From the NCBI GenBank assembly GCA_001777915.1, contig MFFN01000005.1:175255-239254 (forward strand): DNA of 64,000 bases, written 5' to 3'. Shown piece by piece: positions 1-9,743 of the stretch. The notes below the pieces were generated by a model, which saw nothing but the letters and a program-made list of their open reading frames with translations, made no database searches and was not told the DNA's origin. The DNA comes from Candidatus Edwardsbacteria bacterium RifOxyA12_full_54_48 (GTDB taxonomy: Bacteria; Edwardsbacteria; AC1; EtOH8). The position numbers were made by a program, and so were the translations under genes. Position 1 is the first letter of the stretch, and the number at the start of each line of letters is the position of its first letter.

Positions 1-66
1 CAGAGGATTATTTTCCGGTATCCCCAATCTAATATCTAAAACCTATCCTTTACTTCTGGCGTAAAA

Positions 67-143
67 TGGTCGGGGAGAGAGGATTCGAACCTCCGACCCC
101 CTGGTCCCGAACCAGGTGCGCTACCGGGCTGCGCTACTCCCCG
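67..143 (-). tRNA. tRNA-Pro (anticodon CGG)
   Basis: The reverse complement folds as a full cloverleaf. The acceptor stem is CGGGGAG/CTCCCCG, the anticodon stem is CCTGG/CCAGG with loop TTCGGGA (anticodon CGG, codon CCG), and the T loop is TTCGAAT. The discriminator A and a CCA end are encoded (70-67). It lies 93 bases from a second proline tRNA on the same strand, so the two may be co-transcribed. Confidence 0.96.
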
Positions 144-236
144 ACATTTATTAAAAACTGAACACTGTAGATTCATTTTGCCCGGTCTCTTCCAGAGCTA
201 TCTCAAAATCAGAAATCTATTTCCTGCAATCTAAGC

Positions 237-312
237 TGGTCGGGGTGCCCAGACTCGAACTGGGGGCTTCTTGCTCCCAAAGCAAGCGCGCTACCAACTG
301 CGCCACACCCCG
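237..312 (-). tRNA. tRNA-Pro (anticodon TGG)
   Basis: The reverse complement gives acceptor stem CGGGGTG/CACCCCG, anticodon stem CTTGC/GCAAG with loop TTTGGGA (anticodon TGG, reading CCA and by wobble CCG), a TTCGAGT T loop, and an encoded ACCA end at 240-237. It lies between rdgB and the CGG isoacceptor, all on the minus strand. Confidence 0.96.
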
Positions 313-376
313 TAGCACCTTCAGCAAACAGTAATTATATTATACCAAAGGTTGATATGTCAAGCTAAGTTTTAGG

Positions 377-976
377 TCAGCCCAGGGAGCTCAAGCCGTT
401 GATCAGAGCCCGCATCTTTTTCAGGGCCTGGGAGCGGTGGCTGATCCGGTTCTTTTCCGGGGGATCCAGCTGGGCAAAGGTCTTATCAAACCCGGCCGGA
501 AGGAAAATGGGGTCGTAGCCAAAACCGTTGCTGCCGAGGGGTTTTGTGGTTATCGTTCCTTCGATCTCGCCCCGGGTAAAAAAAGCCCGGTTATTGTTTC
601 CCACCAAGCACAGGACACAGACGAAGCGGGCGGTCCTTTTTTCGGACGGGACCTGTTTCATCAGCTCCAGCACCTTCATCCAGTTACCCCGGGAACCGGC
701 CTCCGGCCCGGCAAAGCGGGCGGAAAGGATTCCGGGCTGGCCATTCAGAGCATCTATCATCAGGCCGGAATCGTCAGCCAAAGCCCAAAGGCCGCTGTAA
801 TAGGCCGCCTGGCTGGCTTTGATCATGGCATTGTCATCGAAGGTCCGGCCGGTCTCCTCGGCCTCCGGACAGTCGGGAAAATCATCCAATCCGACGAAGC
901 GGGTGTCGGGCAGGTCCAATATCTCCGAGATCTCTCGGACCTTGTCATTGTTTCTGGTGGCGATTAAAATATCCAT
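377..976 (-). CDS. rdgB: XTP/dITP pyrophosphatase (RdgB/HAM1 family)
   Basis: Hydrolyses non-canonical purine nucleoside triphosphates (dITP, XTP) to the monophosphate, a cytosolic house-cleaning role. The 199-residue product shows the family signatures: ATRNNDKVREI at residues 6-16, ADDSGL near 67-72, GFGYDPIF near 150 and SHRSQA near the C-terminus. The ATG at 976 is chosen because the family starts with this short strand; the upstream ATG at 1054 would add 26 unmatched residues. There is no Shine-Dalgarno sequence before 976. A promoter whose -10 box ends eight bases before the ATG suggests a leaderless mRNA. Confidence 0.95.
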   Translation of the reverse strand: MDILIATRNNDKVREISEILDLPDTRFVGLDDFPDCPEAEETGRTFDDNAMIKASQAAYYSGLWALADDSGLMIDALNGQPGILSARFAGPEAGSRGNWMKVLELMKQVPSEKRTARFVCVLCLVGNNNRAFFTRGEIEGTITTKPLGSNGFGYDPIFLPAGFDKTFAQLDPPEKNRISHRSQALKKMRALINGLSSLG

Positions 977-984
977 ACAGGAGA

Positions 985-1014
985 ATGATACCAAATTAAG
1001 GGGGGAAAATGCAA
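985..1014 (-). promoter_or_regulatory. Predicted sigma70-type promoter of rdgB
   Basis: On the minus strand there is TTGCAT (1014-1009), an 18-base spacer, then TATCAT (990-985). The -10 box ends eight bases before the rdgB ATG, so transcription should start at or next to the start codon. It lies back to back with a promoter for the plus-strand gene. Confidence 0.5.
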
Positions 1015-1024
1015 ACCTTTTTGC

Positions 1025-1054
1025 TTGACTTTTAACCGATATATACACTATCAT
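1025..1054 (+). promoter_or_regulatory. Predicted promoter of the TPR/zinc-finger gene
   Basis: TTGACT (1025-1030), an 18-base spacer and TATCAT (1049-1054). It is divergent from the rdgB promoter and places a start site near 1061, before the gene at 1116. Confidence 0.5.
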
Positions 1055-1115
1055 TAAAAAAGCCTGCTACATGACATTTTTGGCAACGATCGTACTTAAA
1101 TTACAACAATCGAGA

Positions 1116-3035
1116 ATGCGAAGACAACTATTAATATTTACCGCACTTTTGCTAATGTCCGGTCTATGCTATAGCCAGAAAGATAGCCTGGAGATAGCCC
1201 CAGCTTCCGGTGGGCCGACCGTGGCTGCCGACACTGCCGCCTGGGCCGATCTAATGCAATGGCAGGAGTGGCGGCAAAGAAGCCTGGACTACCAGCATCA
1301 AGGGATGCCGGAGGAGGCCTTGGCCGCCGCCGAGTCCTCATTGATCCGTAGCCGGGCGCTAGGATTGGACCTTCCCGTGGTCGGGGCCTATTGGGGAGAT
1401 ATAACCCGCCAAGCCCTGAAGGATAAAGACTGGGAAGGGGCGCAAAAATATTCCCGGCTGGCCCTGTTGGCCGATCAGTACTCCTTTAAAAACAATATCT
1501 ACCATTTCCAGGCCAACTGCCACATTAGCGGAGTTGCATCGGCCCTGGGGCAGTTCATCCAGACCATCAACGGCTACCGGCAGGATTTCCGCTATAGATA
1601 CCGGGCATTATGGCTGGGGATATTTGGACTCTCGCTGGCCCTGATGGCGGGAGGCCTGTTCTTCCTGCTGTTGCTGGCGGCAAAATACCTTCCCTACCTG
1701 TTTCACCTGCTCTCCGACCTGCTCCCTAAAAGTTGGCCTTATTTCGGGCGGATATTCCTGGCAGTATCGGTGGGCATCGGCTTATTAGTGATCATAGCCG
1801 GATTCAGTCTGGCCTTGGCCGTAATCCTCCCGGCTGGAGCGGTCATCGCCATGGGAAGGACCCGGGAGAAAGTAATGTTCTGGATCACCATGGCCCTGAT
1901 CGGCTGTTCGGCAGCCGGCTTCAACCTGATTCACCAGTTCTTCAACGTCAGCGATCGGGGGCGGGTTGAAGCCCTGGCGGTGGCCAATACCTCGGAGTGG
2001 AACAACGGGCTGGTTCAGGACCTGGCCGGTCAGCAACAGTTGGATCCTTCGGATCTGAAGCCGATATACGCTCTATCCCTGATGGAGAAGAACCGGGGGA
2101 AACTTGACCGGGCCCAGACTTATCTGAAGGCCATTATCGAAGCATCGGGGAACAACCCCGCCGCCCTGAATAATCTGGGTAATATTTATTTTTTCAAAGG
2201 GCAGTTCGACAGCGCGGCCTCGTTCTACCGCCTAGCCATCGAAGCCGACCAGGATCTAGCGGAGGCCCATTACAATCTGGGGCAGGTGCATTTCAAGGCC
2301 ATCGATTTCAACCAGGCCCGGGAGGAACTGGAGAGGGCCGCCTCACTGGCCCCGGCCAGAATGGAAAGCCGGAGCCGGGAGTCGGGCGGCAATATGGTGA
2401 TGGATTCCCAGCTTGGCTTGGAACTGCTGTGGCCGGAAGTGTGGCGGGGATGGAACCCATTTGCTTCATTTGATGCGGCGGAGTTCGCCAGCCTCACCCA
2501 GCTGAATCTCTGGCTGTCTTTGTGGGCTTGGCTGGGGCTGGTGGCTCTGATCACCACATGGCAGATCCTGGTAAAGGATAGCCTAACGGTCCGCAACTGC
2601 TGGCTATGCGGACGGTATATCTGCGACCGATGCCAATCCCCGGCCCAGGACGGAAACCTGTATTGTCAGGAATGCCACAACCAGGTGTTTTCCATTCAGT
2701 CGCAGGAGCTGCAGCAAAAGGCGGCGGAGGTGCTCTCCCGCCAGGCCGTAAAGAGGGAGCGGACGATCTCCGGACTGGCAAACTTTTTCCTGCCGGGCTT
2801 CTCATATGTGATGGGGGGAAGAGTCATAAAGGGATTGCTTCTTTCCCTATCCCTGGGAATGCTGTACGCCGGCCTGATGTTGTTCATCTCTCCCTGGATA
2901 GCGGCCCGGCTGGATTTTCCGGCGACGGATGGTTTTTATTGGGCCGCCGGAGTCATCCTGGCGGTATTATATCTCATCTCCTGGGCGGGCTATATTCATC
3001 TGTTCAGAAACCAAGGAGCGCCAGATGCCGCTTGA
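1116..3035 (+). CDS. Membrane TPR protein with three CxxC pairs (zinc-finger-like)
   Basis: The exact function is unknown. The 639-residue product has a signal-like N-terminus (MRRQLLIFTALLLMSGLCYS). It has hydrophobic segments around 170-195 and 215-275, tetratricopeptide repeats around 325-415, another membrane segment near 470-490, and a compact cysteine cluster near 493-525 (CWLC, CDRC, CQEC). Two membrane helices close the C-terminus. The layout suggests a membrane-anchored scaffold. ATG 1116 is preferred over 1071 because it starts a proper signal sequence; neither start has a good ribosome site. The stop overlaps the next gene by 11 bases, so the two are translationally coupled. Confidence 0.75.
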   Translation: MRRQLLIFTALLLMSGLCYSQKDSLEIAPASGGPTVAADTAAWADLMQWQEWRQRSLDYQHQGMPEEALAAAESSLIRSRALGLDLPVVGAYWGDITRQALKDKDWEGAQKYSRLALLADQYSFKNNIYHFQANCHISGVASALGQFIQTINGYRQDFRYRYRALWLGIFGLSLALMAGGLFFLLLLAAKYLPYLFHLLSDLLPKSWPYFGRIFLAVSVGIGLLVIIAGFSLALAVILPAGAVIAMGRTREKVMFWITMALIGCSAAGFNLIHQFFNVSDRGRVEALAVANTSEWNNGLVQDLAGQQQLDPSDLKPIYALSLMEKNRGKLDRAQTYLKAIIEASGNNPAALNNLGNIYFFKGQFDSAASFYRLAIEADQDLAEAHYNLGQVHFKAIDFNQAREELERAASLAPARMESRSRESGGNMVMDSQLGLELLWPEVWRGWNPFASFDAAEFASLTQLNLWLSLWAWLGLVALITTWQILVKDSLTVRNCWLCGRYICDRCQSPAQDGNLYCQECHNQVFSIQSQELQQKAAEVLSRQAVKRERTISGLANFFLPGFSYVMGGRVIKGLLLSLSLGMLYAGLMLFISPWIAARLDFPATDGFYWAAGVILAVLYLISWAGYIHLFRNQGAPDAA

Positions 3036-4083
3036 AGGTAATGTAAAAGAGTTCGGTCTGGCGGATGTTCTGCAGTTCATTGCCGGCAACCAGAAGGCCG
3101 GGGTGCTACAGCTGACATCAAAAAACGACAAAGCCTCCATCGCCTTCGATCACGGCAAGATCACCGGGGCGGTATACGGACGCCAGGGCCGCCAAGACCA
3201 GCTACAGAACTATCTGCTGAGGTCCAAAAAGGCGCAACAGGGAAAAATGGAATCCATCCTGAAGATACAGGTTGACACCGGGATCCCACTGGGGGAACTG
3301 CTTCTGAAGGAGGGGCTGATGACCCAGGAGGAGATAGACGATCTGGTGATCTTCAAGATCCAGGAGGTGCTGGACGAGGTCTTCACCTGGAGCGATGCCC
3401 GTTACAAGTTCAATCCCGAGGAGAGACTGTATCAGAACAGCCGATCCCAGGTGGCCGTCCCGGCCGAATCGTTGCTGCTGGAAACTTTAAGGCGCAAGGA
3501 TGAATGGCCGGCCATTGCCAAGACCCTGCCCTCCGACGGCGTCATCCTGAAAAAGAGCCAGGATACGGTCACCGGTCTGGAGATTTCAACCGATATTCAG
3601 CAGATATTCGAAATGATAGACGGCTCCAGGACCATCAGCCAGATGATAGGGGAGACCTATCTGGGCCGTTTCCGGACCTTCAATGCGGTCTATAATCTGC
3701 TGCTGTCGGGAACGGTGGAGATAATCCATACCCCGGAGCCAGAGGCAAAGGTGGCCGAAAGGCAGGCTAAAAAAACGGCCAGTGCAACCGGCAAGATCAT
3801 AACAGCGGCCGCTGTGCTGCTGGGATTGGCAGTTTTGGGCGGGGCGGGCTTCGGAGCCCACCGGATCAATCTGCTGACAGCAAAAAAAAATAACCTGATA
3901 CAGCGGGAGGCTGTCAGGGCCAGGATGGGTTGGCTGAAAAACAGGATCGATGTTTATTATATGCTCAATGGCAGTTATCCGGCCAGTCTTAATGATATAA
4001 CCGGCGACCGGAAAATGATTGCTTCATTCAACTACCATAGAAACGAAGAGGAGGCCGGTTATCGGCTGGAGGCCAGGCAATAG
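3025..4083 (+). CDS. DUF4388 protein with a C-terminal pseudopilin-like segment
   Basis: A 352-residue protein starting at ATG 3025 behind AAGGAG (3013-3018). Residues 1-60 (EGNVKEFGLADVLQFIAGN) match the DUF4388 pattern seen in proteins linked to motility and signalling in deltaproteobacteria. Residues about 75-120 (GIPLGELLLKEGLMTQEEID) resemble the N-terminal domain of GspE/PilB ATPases. One membrane helix lies near 256-275. It is followed by a segment (VYYMLNGSYPASLNDI) like the globular start of type II pseudopilins. The role may be polarity or secretion signalling, which is inference. A terminator follows the stop. Confidence 0.75.
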   Translation: MPLEGNVKEFGLADVLQFIAGNQKAGVLQLTSKNDKASIAFDHGKITGAVYGRQGRQDQLQNYLLRSKKAQQGKMESILKIQVDTGIPLGELLLKEGLMTQEEIDDLVIFKIQEVLDEVFTWSDARYKFNPEERLYQNSRSQVAVPAESLLLETLRRKDEWPAIAKTLPSDGVILKKSQDTVTGLEISTDIQQIFEMIDGSRTISQMIGETYLGRFRTFNAVYNLLLSGTVEIIHTPEPEAKVAERQAKKTASATGKIITAAAVLLGLAVLGGAGFGAHRINLLTAKKNNLIQREAVRARMGWLKNRIDVYYMLNGSYPASLNDITGDRKMIASFNYHRNEEEAGYRLEARQ

Positions 4084-4094
4084 TTTGAATATAA

Positions 4095-4127
4095 AAAAGC
4101 CCTTCCGAATGCTTCGGGAGGGCTTTT
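4095..4127. terminator. Bidirectional Rho-independent terminator
   Basis: AAAAGCCCTTCCGAA and TTCGGGAGGGCTTTT form a 15-base near-perfect stem with loop TGC. A runs on one side and T runs on the other serve both converging genes (DUF4388 protein and the uridine kinase-like gene). Confidence 0.85.
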
Positions 4128-4143
4128 GCGTTGCCGAATTTGA

Positions 4144-5802
4144 TCAATATTCAAAAGTGCTGCCGCCAATGAATTCGCGCAATATAGAGGTGTGGGGCAC
4201 CTCGTCGGCGAACACCGGCACGAACATCCTTACAAAATGCAGCAAGCGGTAGGCCTCGCCGAAGCTCTCATCGTCGGTGGGCACCTCCAGCAAAAAACGC
4301 TCGGCATACATTCTCAGCACCGACGGCTCGTATACCAAGGTGGAATTGAACATTACATCGGCCTCCTCCTGGAAGGGGAAAATATTGTGCTCCTCGCCCC
4401 GCTGCACCGAGGGCCACACCTTAAGGGTGTGGGCGGCGCTGTAGCCCCGGAACTTGCGGTCGCGGACTATCCTCCGCAACAGCCGGACATCCGAGGTCAT
4501 GATCCGGTTATGGTCATCCAGACACAGCTGGGTCAGGGCGCTGATATAGACCTTTAGCTTGTTCTCCCGGGGCACCGACTGGGTGAGCTTCTGGTTCAAA
4601 CCGTGAATGCCCTCCACCAGCAGGATGTCGTTGGCCTCCAGCTTCAGGCTGACGGTCCTTTCGTCCCGGGTCCCGGTGTGAAAATTGTAGATCGGGGTGG
4701 CCACCTCCCGGCCATTCAGCAGTTCGTTCATCTGCTGGTTGAACAGTTCCAGATCCACCGCCCGCAGGGACTCGAAATCGGGCTTGCCGTCGTCGCCCAG
4801 CGGGGTCTGGGCCCGCCCCAGGAAGTAATTGTCGGTGGACAGGGCGATGGGCCTCAGGCCGTTGACCTTGAGCTGGATCATCAGTCTTTTGCTGAAGGTG
4901 GTTTTGCCGGAGGAGGATGGCCCGGCGATCAGCACCAGCTTCACTTTGTCACGCTGGGAGGTGATGATGTCGGCGATCTGGGCGATGCGCTTTTCGTGAA
5001 AGCCCTCGGATATCCGGATCAGGTTGCCGATCTCCTTGGTCAGGCAGATCTCATTAAGCTCGCCCACGTTGGTGACCCCCAGGATCTTGTTCCATTCCTT
5101 GGTCTCTTTGTGGATATTGAACAGCTTGGTCTGGGGAGAGAGGTCGGGGATCCTCTCCGGGTTCTTGGATTGGGGAAAGCGCAGCAGAAAACCGGGGGCG
5201 TAAAGGGCCAGTTCAAAGCGGTCGATAAACCCGGTGGTGGGCGTGACCGGTCCGTGCTGGATGTCCTTGAACACCCCGCAGCCGATAAGCTTGGCCTCTG
5301 TCAGGCGGGTGGTGGTCAGAAGTTTTATCTTGTCGTGATAGCCCTCGGCGTCGAAATATTCCTTGGCCTCTTCGATGGATATGGATTCCCTTACAAAGGG
5401 CCGGCCCTCGGACACAATCTGTCTCATCCGGGTCTCGATGTTGTTCAATATCTCCTGGTCGATGGGCTTATCGGATACAAAATCAAAATAATAGCCGTTG
5501 GCCAGCGACTGGCCCACGATAATCCGGGCCTCGGGATAAAGCTCCTCCACCGCCTCATACAATATCAAACAGGCCGTCCGCCGATAGACCGCCAGGCCCT
5601 CGCGGTCGGTGTAAAACACCGGGGTCAGACGACAATTGGCGTGCAACACGGCGTCCAGGCTGACCAGGTTCTGGTTGATCTTAGCGGCCAGCAATTTTCC
5701 GGCGTTCGGAGGATAGCGCTTGAACAAGCTATGGACCTGCTCCCCAGCCTTGGCCGGCAAACGCTGTCCGTCCATCAAAACTTCGATAGGTTTGTGCCCC
5801 AT
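4144..5802 (-). CDS. TGS-domain nucleoside (uridine) kinase fusion
   Basis: A 552-residue cytosolic protein. Residues 1-65 look like a TGS domain. Residues 65-240 resemble the second additional domain of threonyl-tRNA synthetase (YYFDFVSDKPID, GHGPVTPTTG-like). From about 285 onward it is a uridine kinase/phosphoribulokinase P-loop domain (GPSSSGKTTFSKR near 293, then STDNYF). This architecture is annotated as nucleoside kinase in Bacteroidetes and Clostridia, phosphorylating uridine/cytidine; the tRNA-synthetase-like half has no settled role. The start has AAAGGA upstream and a strong minus-strand promoter. Confidence 0.85.
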   Translation of the reverse strand: MGHKPIEVLMDGQRLPAKAGEQVHSLFKRYPPNAGKLLAAKINQNLVSLDAVLHANCRLTPVFYTDREGLAVYRRTACLILYEAVEELYPEARIIVGQSLANGYYFDFVSDKPIDQEILNNIETRMRQIVSEGRPFVRESISIEEAKEYFDAEGYHDKIKLLTTTRLTEAKLIGCGVFKDIQHGPVTPTTGFIDRFELALYAPGFLLRFPQSKNPERIPDLSPQTKLFNIHKETKEWNKILGVTNVGELNEICLTKEIGNLIRISEGFHEKRIAQIADIITSQRDKVKLVLIAGPSSSGKTTFSKRLMIQLKVNGLRPIALSTDNYFLGRAQTPLGDDGKPDFESLRAVDLELFNQQMNELLNGREVATPIYNFHTGTRDERTVSLKLEANDILLVEGIHGLNQKLTQSVPRENKLKVYISALTQLCLDDHNRIMTSDVRLLRRIVRDRKFRGYSAAHTLKVWPSVQRGEEHNIFPFQEEADVMFNSTLVYEPSVLRMYAERFLLEVPTDDESFGEAYRLLHFVRMFVPVFADEVPHTSILREFIGGSTFEY

Positions 5803-5866
5803 GATTTATGTCCTTTCTGGCAATTAAAGGCGAAGCCTAAAAAGCTACGCCATCAGTGTACGCAAT

Positions 5867-5895
5867 AATGTAGCTTAAAAGTCAGAATATGTCAA
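5867..5895 (-). promoter_or_regulatory. Predicted promoter of the nucleoside kinase gene
   Basis: On the minus strand: TTGACA (5895-5890), a 17-base spacer and TACATT (5872-5867). The start codon lies about 60 bases downstream. Confidence 0.6.
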
Positions 5896-5939
5896 GAGAA
5901 AATGAATTATAACACTGCCGCTCAGGCCAGCCTTTTATC

Positions 5940-5969
5940 TTGACTTGCAGGCTCAAAGTTTGGTAAATT
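5940..5969 (+). promoter_or_regulatory. Predicted promoter of asnS
   Basis: TTGACT (5940-5945), an 18-base spacer containing a TG just before the -10 region, and TAAATT (5964-5969). The leader to the asnS ATG is about 30 bases. Confidence 0.5.
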
Positions 5970-6004
5970 TAACACCTAATCGAAAATATCAATGCAAGGA
6001 TCAT

Positions 6005-7303
<1,299 letters not shown>

Positions 7304-7304
7304 A

Positions 7305-7343
7305 CCTAACCCCCACCCCTTCTCAATGTGGGAAGGGGATAGG
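7305..7343. repeat. C-rich/G-rich palindromic dispersed repeat
   Basis: The CCCCTTCTCA and GGAAGGGG arms resemble the CCCTCTCC...GGAGAGGG elements near 20970, 25320, 25780, 30520 and 30800. It lies between convergent genes asnS and trxB. Confidence 0.5.
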
Positions 7344-7359
7344 AGGCATTAAACAAATA

Positions 7360-7385
7360 TAGGGACATAGCACGCTATGTCCCTA
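7360..7385. repeat. Perfect 12-bp inverted repeat
   Basis: TAGGGACATAGC (7360-7371), two bases AC, then GCTATGTCCCTA (7374-7385). It has no T tract, so it is not a classical terminator, but it may stop or stabilise both converging transcripts. It may also be a copy of a mobile palindrome. Confidence 0.6.
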
Positions 7386-7420
7386 CTGGTTTATATTCCG
7401 TCCCTTAATTGAAAAATATT

Positions 7421-8407
7421 TTAATTCCTGGCCAGCCATTCATAGGCACTCAACGCCGCCTTGGCCCCCTCCCCGGCGGCCACCACTATCTGCTTCTCCG
7501 GCACGGTGGTGACATCCCCGGCGGCGAACACCCCGCCCCGCGAGGTCCGGCAGGCGCAGTCCACCATTATCTCGCCACGCTGGTTCATATCCACCAGCCC
7601 TTTGAACAGATCGGAATTAGGGATCAATCCTATCTCCACAAAGACGCCTGACAGCTCTATCTCCCGTTGCTTTACATCATCGGTCGATGATACTCTTATT
7701 CCAATCACCGAATCCTTTCCTAATATCTCGGTCACCTTGTGTTCCATGATAAACTCAATCTTACCGGATGCTTTTAGCGGCTCCAATAAGACAGGATCGC
7801 CCTGCATCTCCGAAGAGATGTTTATCAGGAATATTTTCTGGGCGTAGCTCATAAGGTCCTGGGCCGCGGTCAGGGCGGAATTCCCACCACCCACCACCGC
7901 CACCGTTTTGCCACCGAACAGGGGGGCGTCGCAGGTGGCGCAGAAGGCCACCCCCTTGCCGATCAGTTCCTTTTCTCCGGGGACGTTCAAATTTCGGTAT
8001 TTCTTGCCGGTGGCGATTATCAACGACCGGGCGGTGAAATGCGAGCCGTCCTCCAAGGAGAGCTTATATCCCTGGGCAAGCGGCTCGACCGAAATGATCT
8101 TAAACCCCAGGGAAACATCGATGGGGAACTGGGCCACCTGAGATTTGAACTTCTCGATCAGCTCCTGGCCCTTAATATACTGGAAGCCGGGATAATTCTC
8201 CACACCCGAGGTCCACAGTACCTGCCCGCCCAGATCGTGGCTAAGTAGCACGGTATCGGTCCTCTTGCGGGCGGAGTAGACCGCCGCGGTCAGGCCGGCC
8301 GGACCACCGCCCATGATGGCCAGCTGATAGTCCTTGCCAGCCCTGGCTAGGGGAAAAGCGACCTGGGGAGCCTGGTTCAAAGAGAACGACAGGGATGATA
8401 GTTCCAT
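7421..8407 (-). CDS. trxB: Thioredoxin reductase-like FAD/NADPH disulfide oxidoreductase
   Basis: Transfers electrons from NADPH via FAD to a redox-active cysteine pair, reducing thioredoxin or a similar partner. The 328-residue product has GGGPAGLTAAVYSAR (FAD), the CATC redox pair (AFCATCDAPLF), VVGGGNSALTAA (NADPH) and a C-terminal GVFAAGDV. A longer start at 8428 is possible. The ATG at 8407 has AGGTG six bases upstream and still leaves about 25 residues before the FAD domain, longer than usual for TrxB. The exact electron acceptor is not proven. Confidence 0.87.
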   Translation of the reverse strand: MELSSLSFSLNQAPQVAFPLARAGKDYQLAIMGGGPAGLTAAVYSARKRTDTVLLSHDLGGQVLWTSGVENYPGFQYIKGQELIEKFKSQVAQFPIDVSLGFKIISVEPLAQGYKLSLEDGSHFTARSLIIATGKKYRNLNVPGEKELIGKGVAFCATCDAPLFGGKTVAVVGGGNSALTAAQDLMSYAQKIFLINISSEMQGDPVLLEPLKASGKIEFIMEHKVTEILGKDSVIGIRVSSTDDVKQREIELSGVFVEIGLIPNSDLFKGLVDMNQRGEIMVDCACRTSRGGVFAAGDVTTVPEKQIVVAAGEGAKAALSAYEWLARN

Positions 8408-8493
8408 AACAGCACCTATATCAAGCATTTATATGCATCACAATGATATTATATGCCAGCCCCGATGTCAATTATAAAATTTAATAAAAATAC

Positions 8494-8522
8494 TTGAATA
8501 TTGTATCTAAATTTGTTATAAT
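8494..8522 (+). promoter_or_regulatory. Predicted promoter of secG-rplU-rpmA
   Basis: TTGAAT (8494-8499), a 17-base spacer and the consensus TATAAT (8517-8522). The leader to the secG GTG is about 65 bases. Confidence 0.7.
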
Positions 8523-8595
8523 ACAAAACTTAGCGCAAAATCTTAATTTAAGATCCGGCGGATATATCTCCGGACTACAGGGAGGTTTACATAAG

Positions 8596-8943
8596 GTGCA
8601 TACCCTTTTATTGGTGATCCATTTGATAGCCTGCCTGCTGCTGGTCGGCGTGGTGCTGATGCAGAGCGGCAAAGGCGGGCTGGGCACCGCGCTGGGCGGC
8701 GGCGGCGAGACCTTCTTCGGCGGGCGGGGCGCGGCCCCGTTCCTGACCCGGGCCACCACCGTCCTGGCCGTGGTATTCATGATAACTTCGCTGTCACTGG
8801 CACTGATCTCCGGCAAAGACCGGCGGGCCGCCTCGGCCATAGAGAAGGCCATGCAGCAGGAACAGAAATCAAACCAACAGCCTGTAAGCAGGCCGGGCGA
8901 ACTGCCGGCGAATCAAATGCCGGAAGCTCCCTCCGGCAAATAG
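8596..8943 (+). CDS. secG: Preprotein translocase subunit SecG
   Basis: Membrane subunit of the SecYEG channel. The 115-residue product has two hydrophobic helices (LLLVIHLIACLLLVGVVLMQ and the segment near 55-75) joined by the family's glycine-rich loop (SGKGGLGTALGGGGETFFGG). GTG 8596 is chosen: it follows GGGAGG, and SecG proteins begin at this helix. The ATG at 8494 would overlap the promoter. The tail after the second helix is polar and Gln/Pro rich. Confidence 0.9.
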   Translation: MHTLLLVIHLIACLLLVGVVLMQSGKGGLGTALGGGGETFFGGRGAAPFLTRATTVLAVVFMITSLSLALISGKDRRAASAIEKAMQQEQKSNQQPVSRPGELPANQMPEAPSGK

Positions 8944-8980
8944 CTGTTTCAATATATCGTATCTTAAGGAGTAACATCAG

Positions 8981-9415
8981 ATGTACGCAGTGATCGAATG
9001 CGGAGGAACCCAGGTGAGGGTCTCCGAGAATCAGAAGGTAAGGATCCCCAGGATAGATGCCCAAGAGGGCCAGAGGTACAAGATGGAGAAGGTGCTGCTG
9101 CTTTCCAACGGACAGGACGTCATCATCGGCCAGCCGACAATCAAGGACGCTATTGTCGAAGTGACGGTGGTGGGCCACTCCCGCTCGGCCAAAATATCGG
9201 CCATGATCTACAAGCCCAAAAAAGACTACCGCCGGCGCTGGGGAGCCCGGACCCATTATACCGACCTGCTGGTCAACACCGTCAGCCATCCCAAGATCAA
9301 GGCCATAGCCAAACCTGCGACTCCGGCTGTCGAGAAGAAAAAAGCACCCAAGAAAGCCCAGGCGGCCAAACCCGCCGCGGCCAAGAAGAATCCAGGCAAA
9401 GGAGATAAGGAATAA
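8981..9415 (+). CDS. rplU: 50S ribosomal protein L21 with a basic tail
   Basis: A 23S rRNA-binding large-subunit protein. Residues 1-105 are L21 ([34 protein letters not shown]). Residues 106-144 form an Ala/Lys-rich extension ([17 protein letters not shown]) not in the minimal family length of about 103. AAGGAG precedes the ATG. Its TAA shares one base with the rpmA ATG, so the pair is tightly coupled, the usual rplU-rpmA order. Confidence 0.97.
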   Translation: MYAVIECGGTQVRVSENQKVRIPRIDAQEGQRYKMEKVLLLSNGQDVIIGQPTIKDAIVEVTVVGHSRSAKISAMIYKPKKDYRRRWGARTHYTDLLVNTVSHPKIKAIAKPATPAVEKKKAPKKAQAAKPAAAKKNPGKGDKE

Positions 9416-9693
9416 TGGCACATAAAAAAGGCGTTGGATCATCCCGAAACGGCCGCGAGAGCAATGCTCAGCGGCTGGGCATCAAGGCTTTCGGCAACCA
9501 GAAGGTAACCGCCGGAGCGGTGCTGGTCCGGCAGCGGGGGACCAAATTCCATCCCGGGCTCAACGTGATGCGGGGAAAGGATGACACCCTGTTTGCGATA
9601 TCGGACGGTTTTGTCTGGTTTGAATCCCGGGGTCGGGACGGCAAAAAGATAAGCGTATATCCCGAACCCAAAGTCAACGCGGCGAGCAAATAG
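9415..9693 (+). CDS. rpmA: 50S ribosomal protein L27
   Basis: A 92-residue protein placed near the peptidyl transferase centre. It begins [20 protein letters not shown] and contains [22 protein letters not shown], the standard L27 sequence. There is no N-terminal cleavage extension of the Firmicutes type. The last codons form the left arm of the operon terminator. Confidence 0.98.
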   Translation: MAHKKGVGSSRNGRESNAQRLGIKAFGNQKVTAGAVLVRQRGTKFHPGLNVMRGKDDTLFAISDGFVWFESRGRDGKKISVYPEPKVNAASK

Positions 9694-9706
9694 CTCGCCT
9701 TTTTTT
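9681..9706 (+). terminator. Rho-independent terminator embedded in the rpmA end
   Basis: GGCGAGC (9681-9687), loop AAATA, GCTCGCC (9693-9699), then seven T. The rpmA stop codon TAG (9691-9693) lies in the loop and right arm, so a terminating ribosome would cover the hairpin. Confidence 0.88.
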
Positions 9707-9724
9707 CCATCGATTTCCCTTCAA

Positions 9725-9730
9725 TATAAC
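9725..9730 (+). promoter_or_regulatory. Possible -10 box before the MBL-fold gene
   Basis: TATAAC lies 13 bases before the ATG at 9744, where no Shine-Dalgarno sequence exists. No convincing -35 box is seen; it could drive a very short or leaderless transcript. Confidence 0.3.
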
Positions 9731-9743
9731 ACCCTGGCGTAAA

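Noticed and set aside
437..967. Plus-strand open frames opposite rdgB
   Set aside because: rdgB motifs are unmistakable on the minus strand; the plus frames have no start signals.
4603..5868. A 421-codon plus-strand open frame opposite the nucleoside kinase
   Set aside because: The minus-strand gene has a complete P-loop kinase domain, promoter and ribosome site; the plus frame has none of these.
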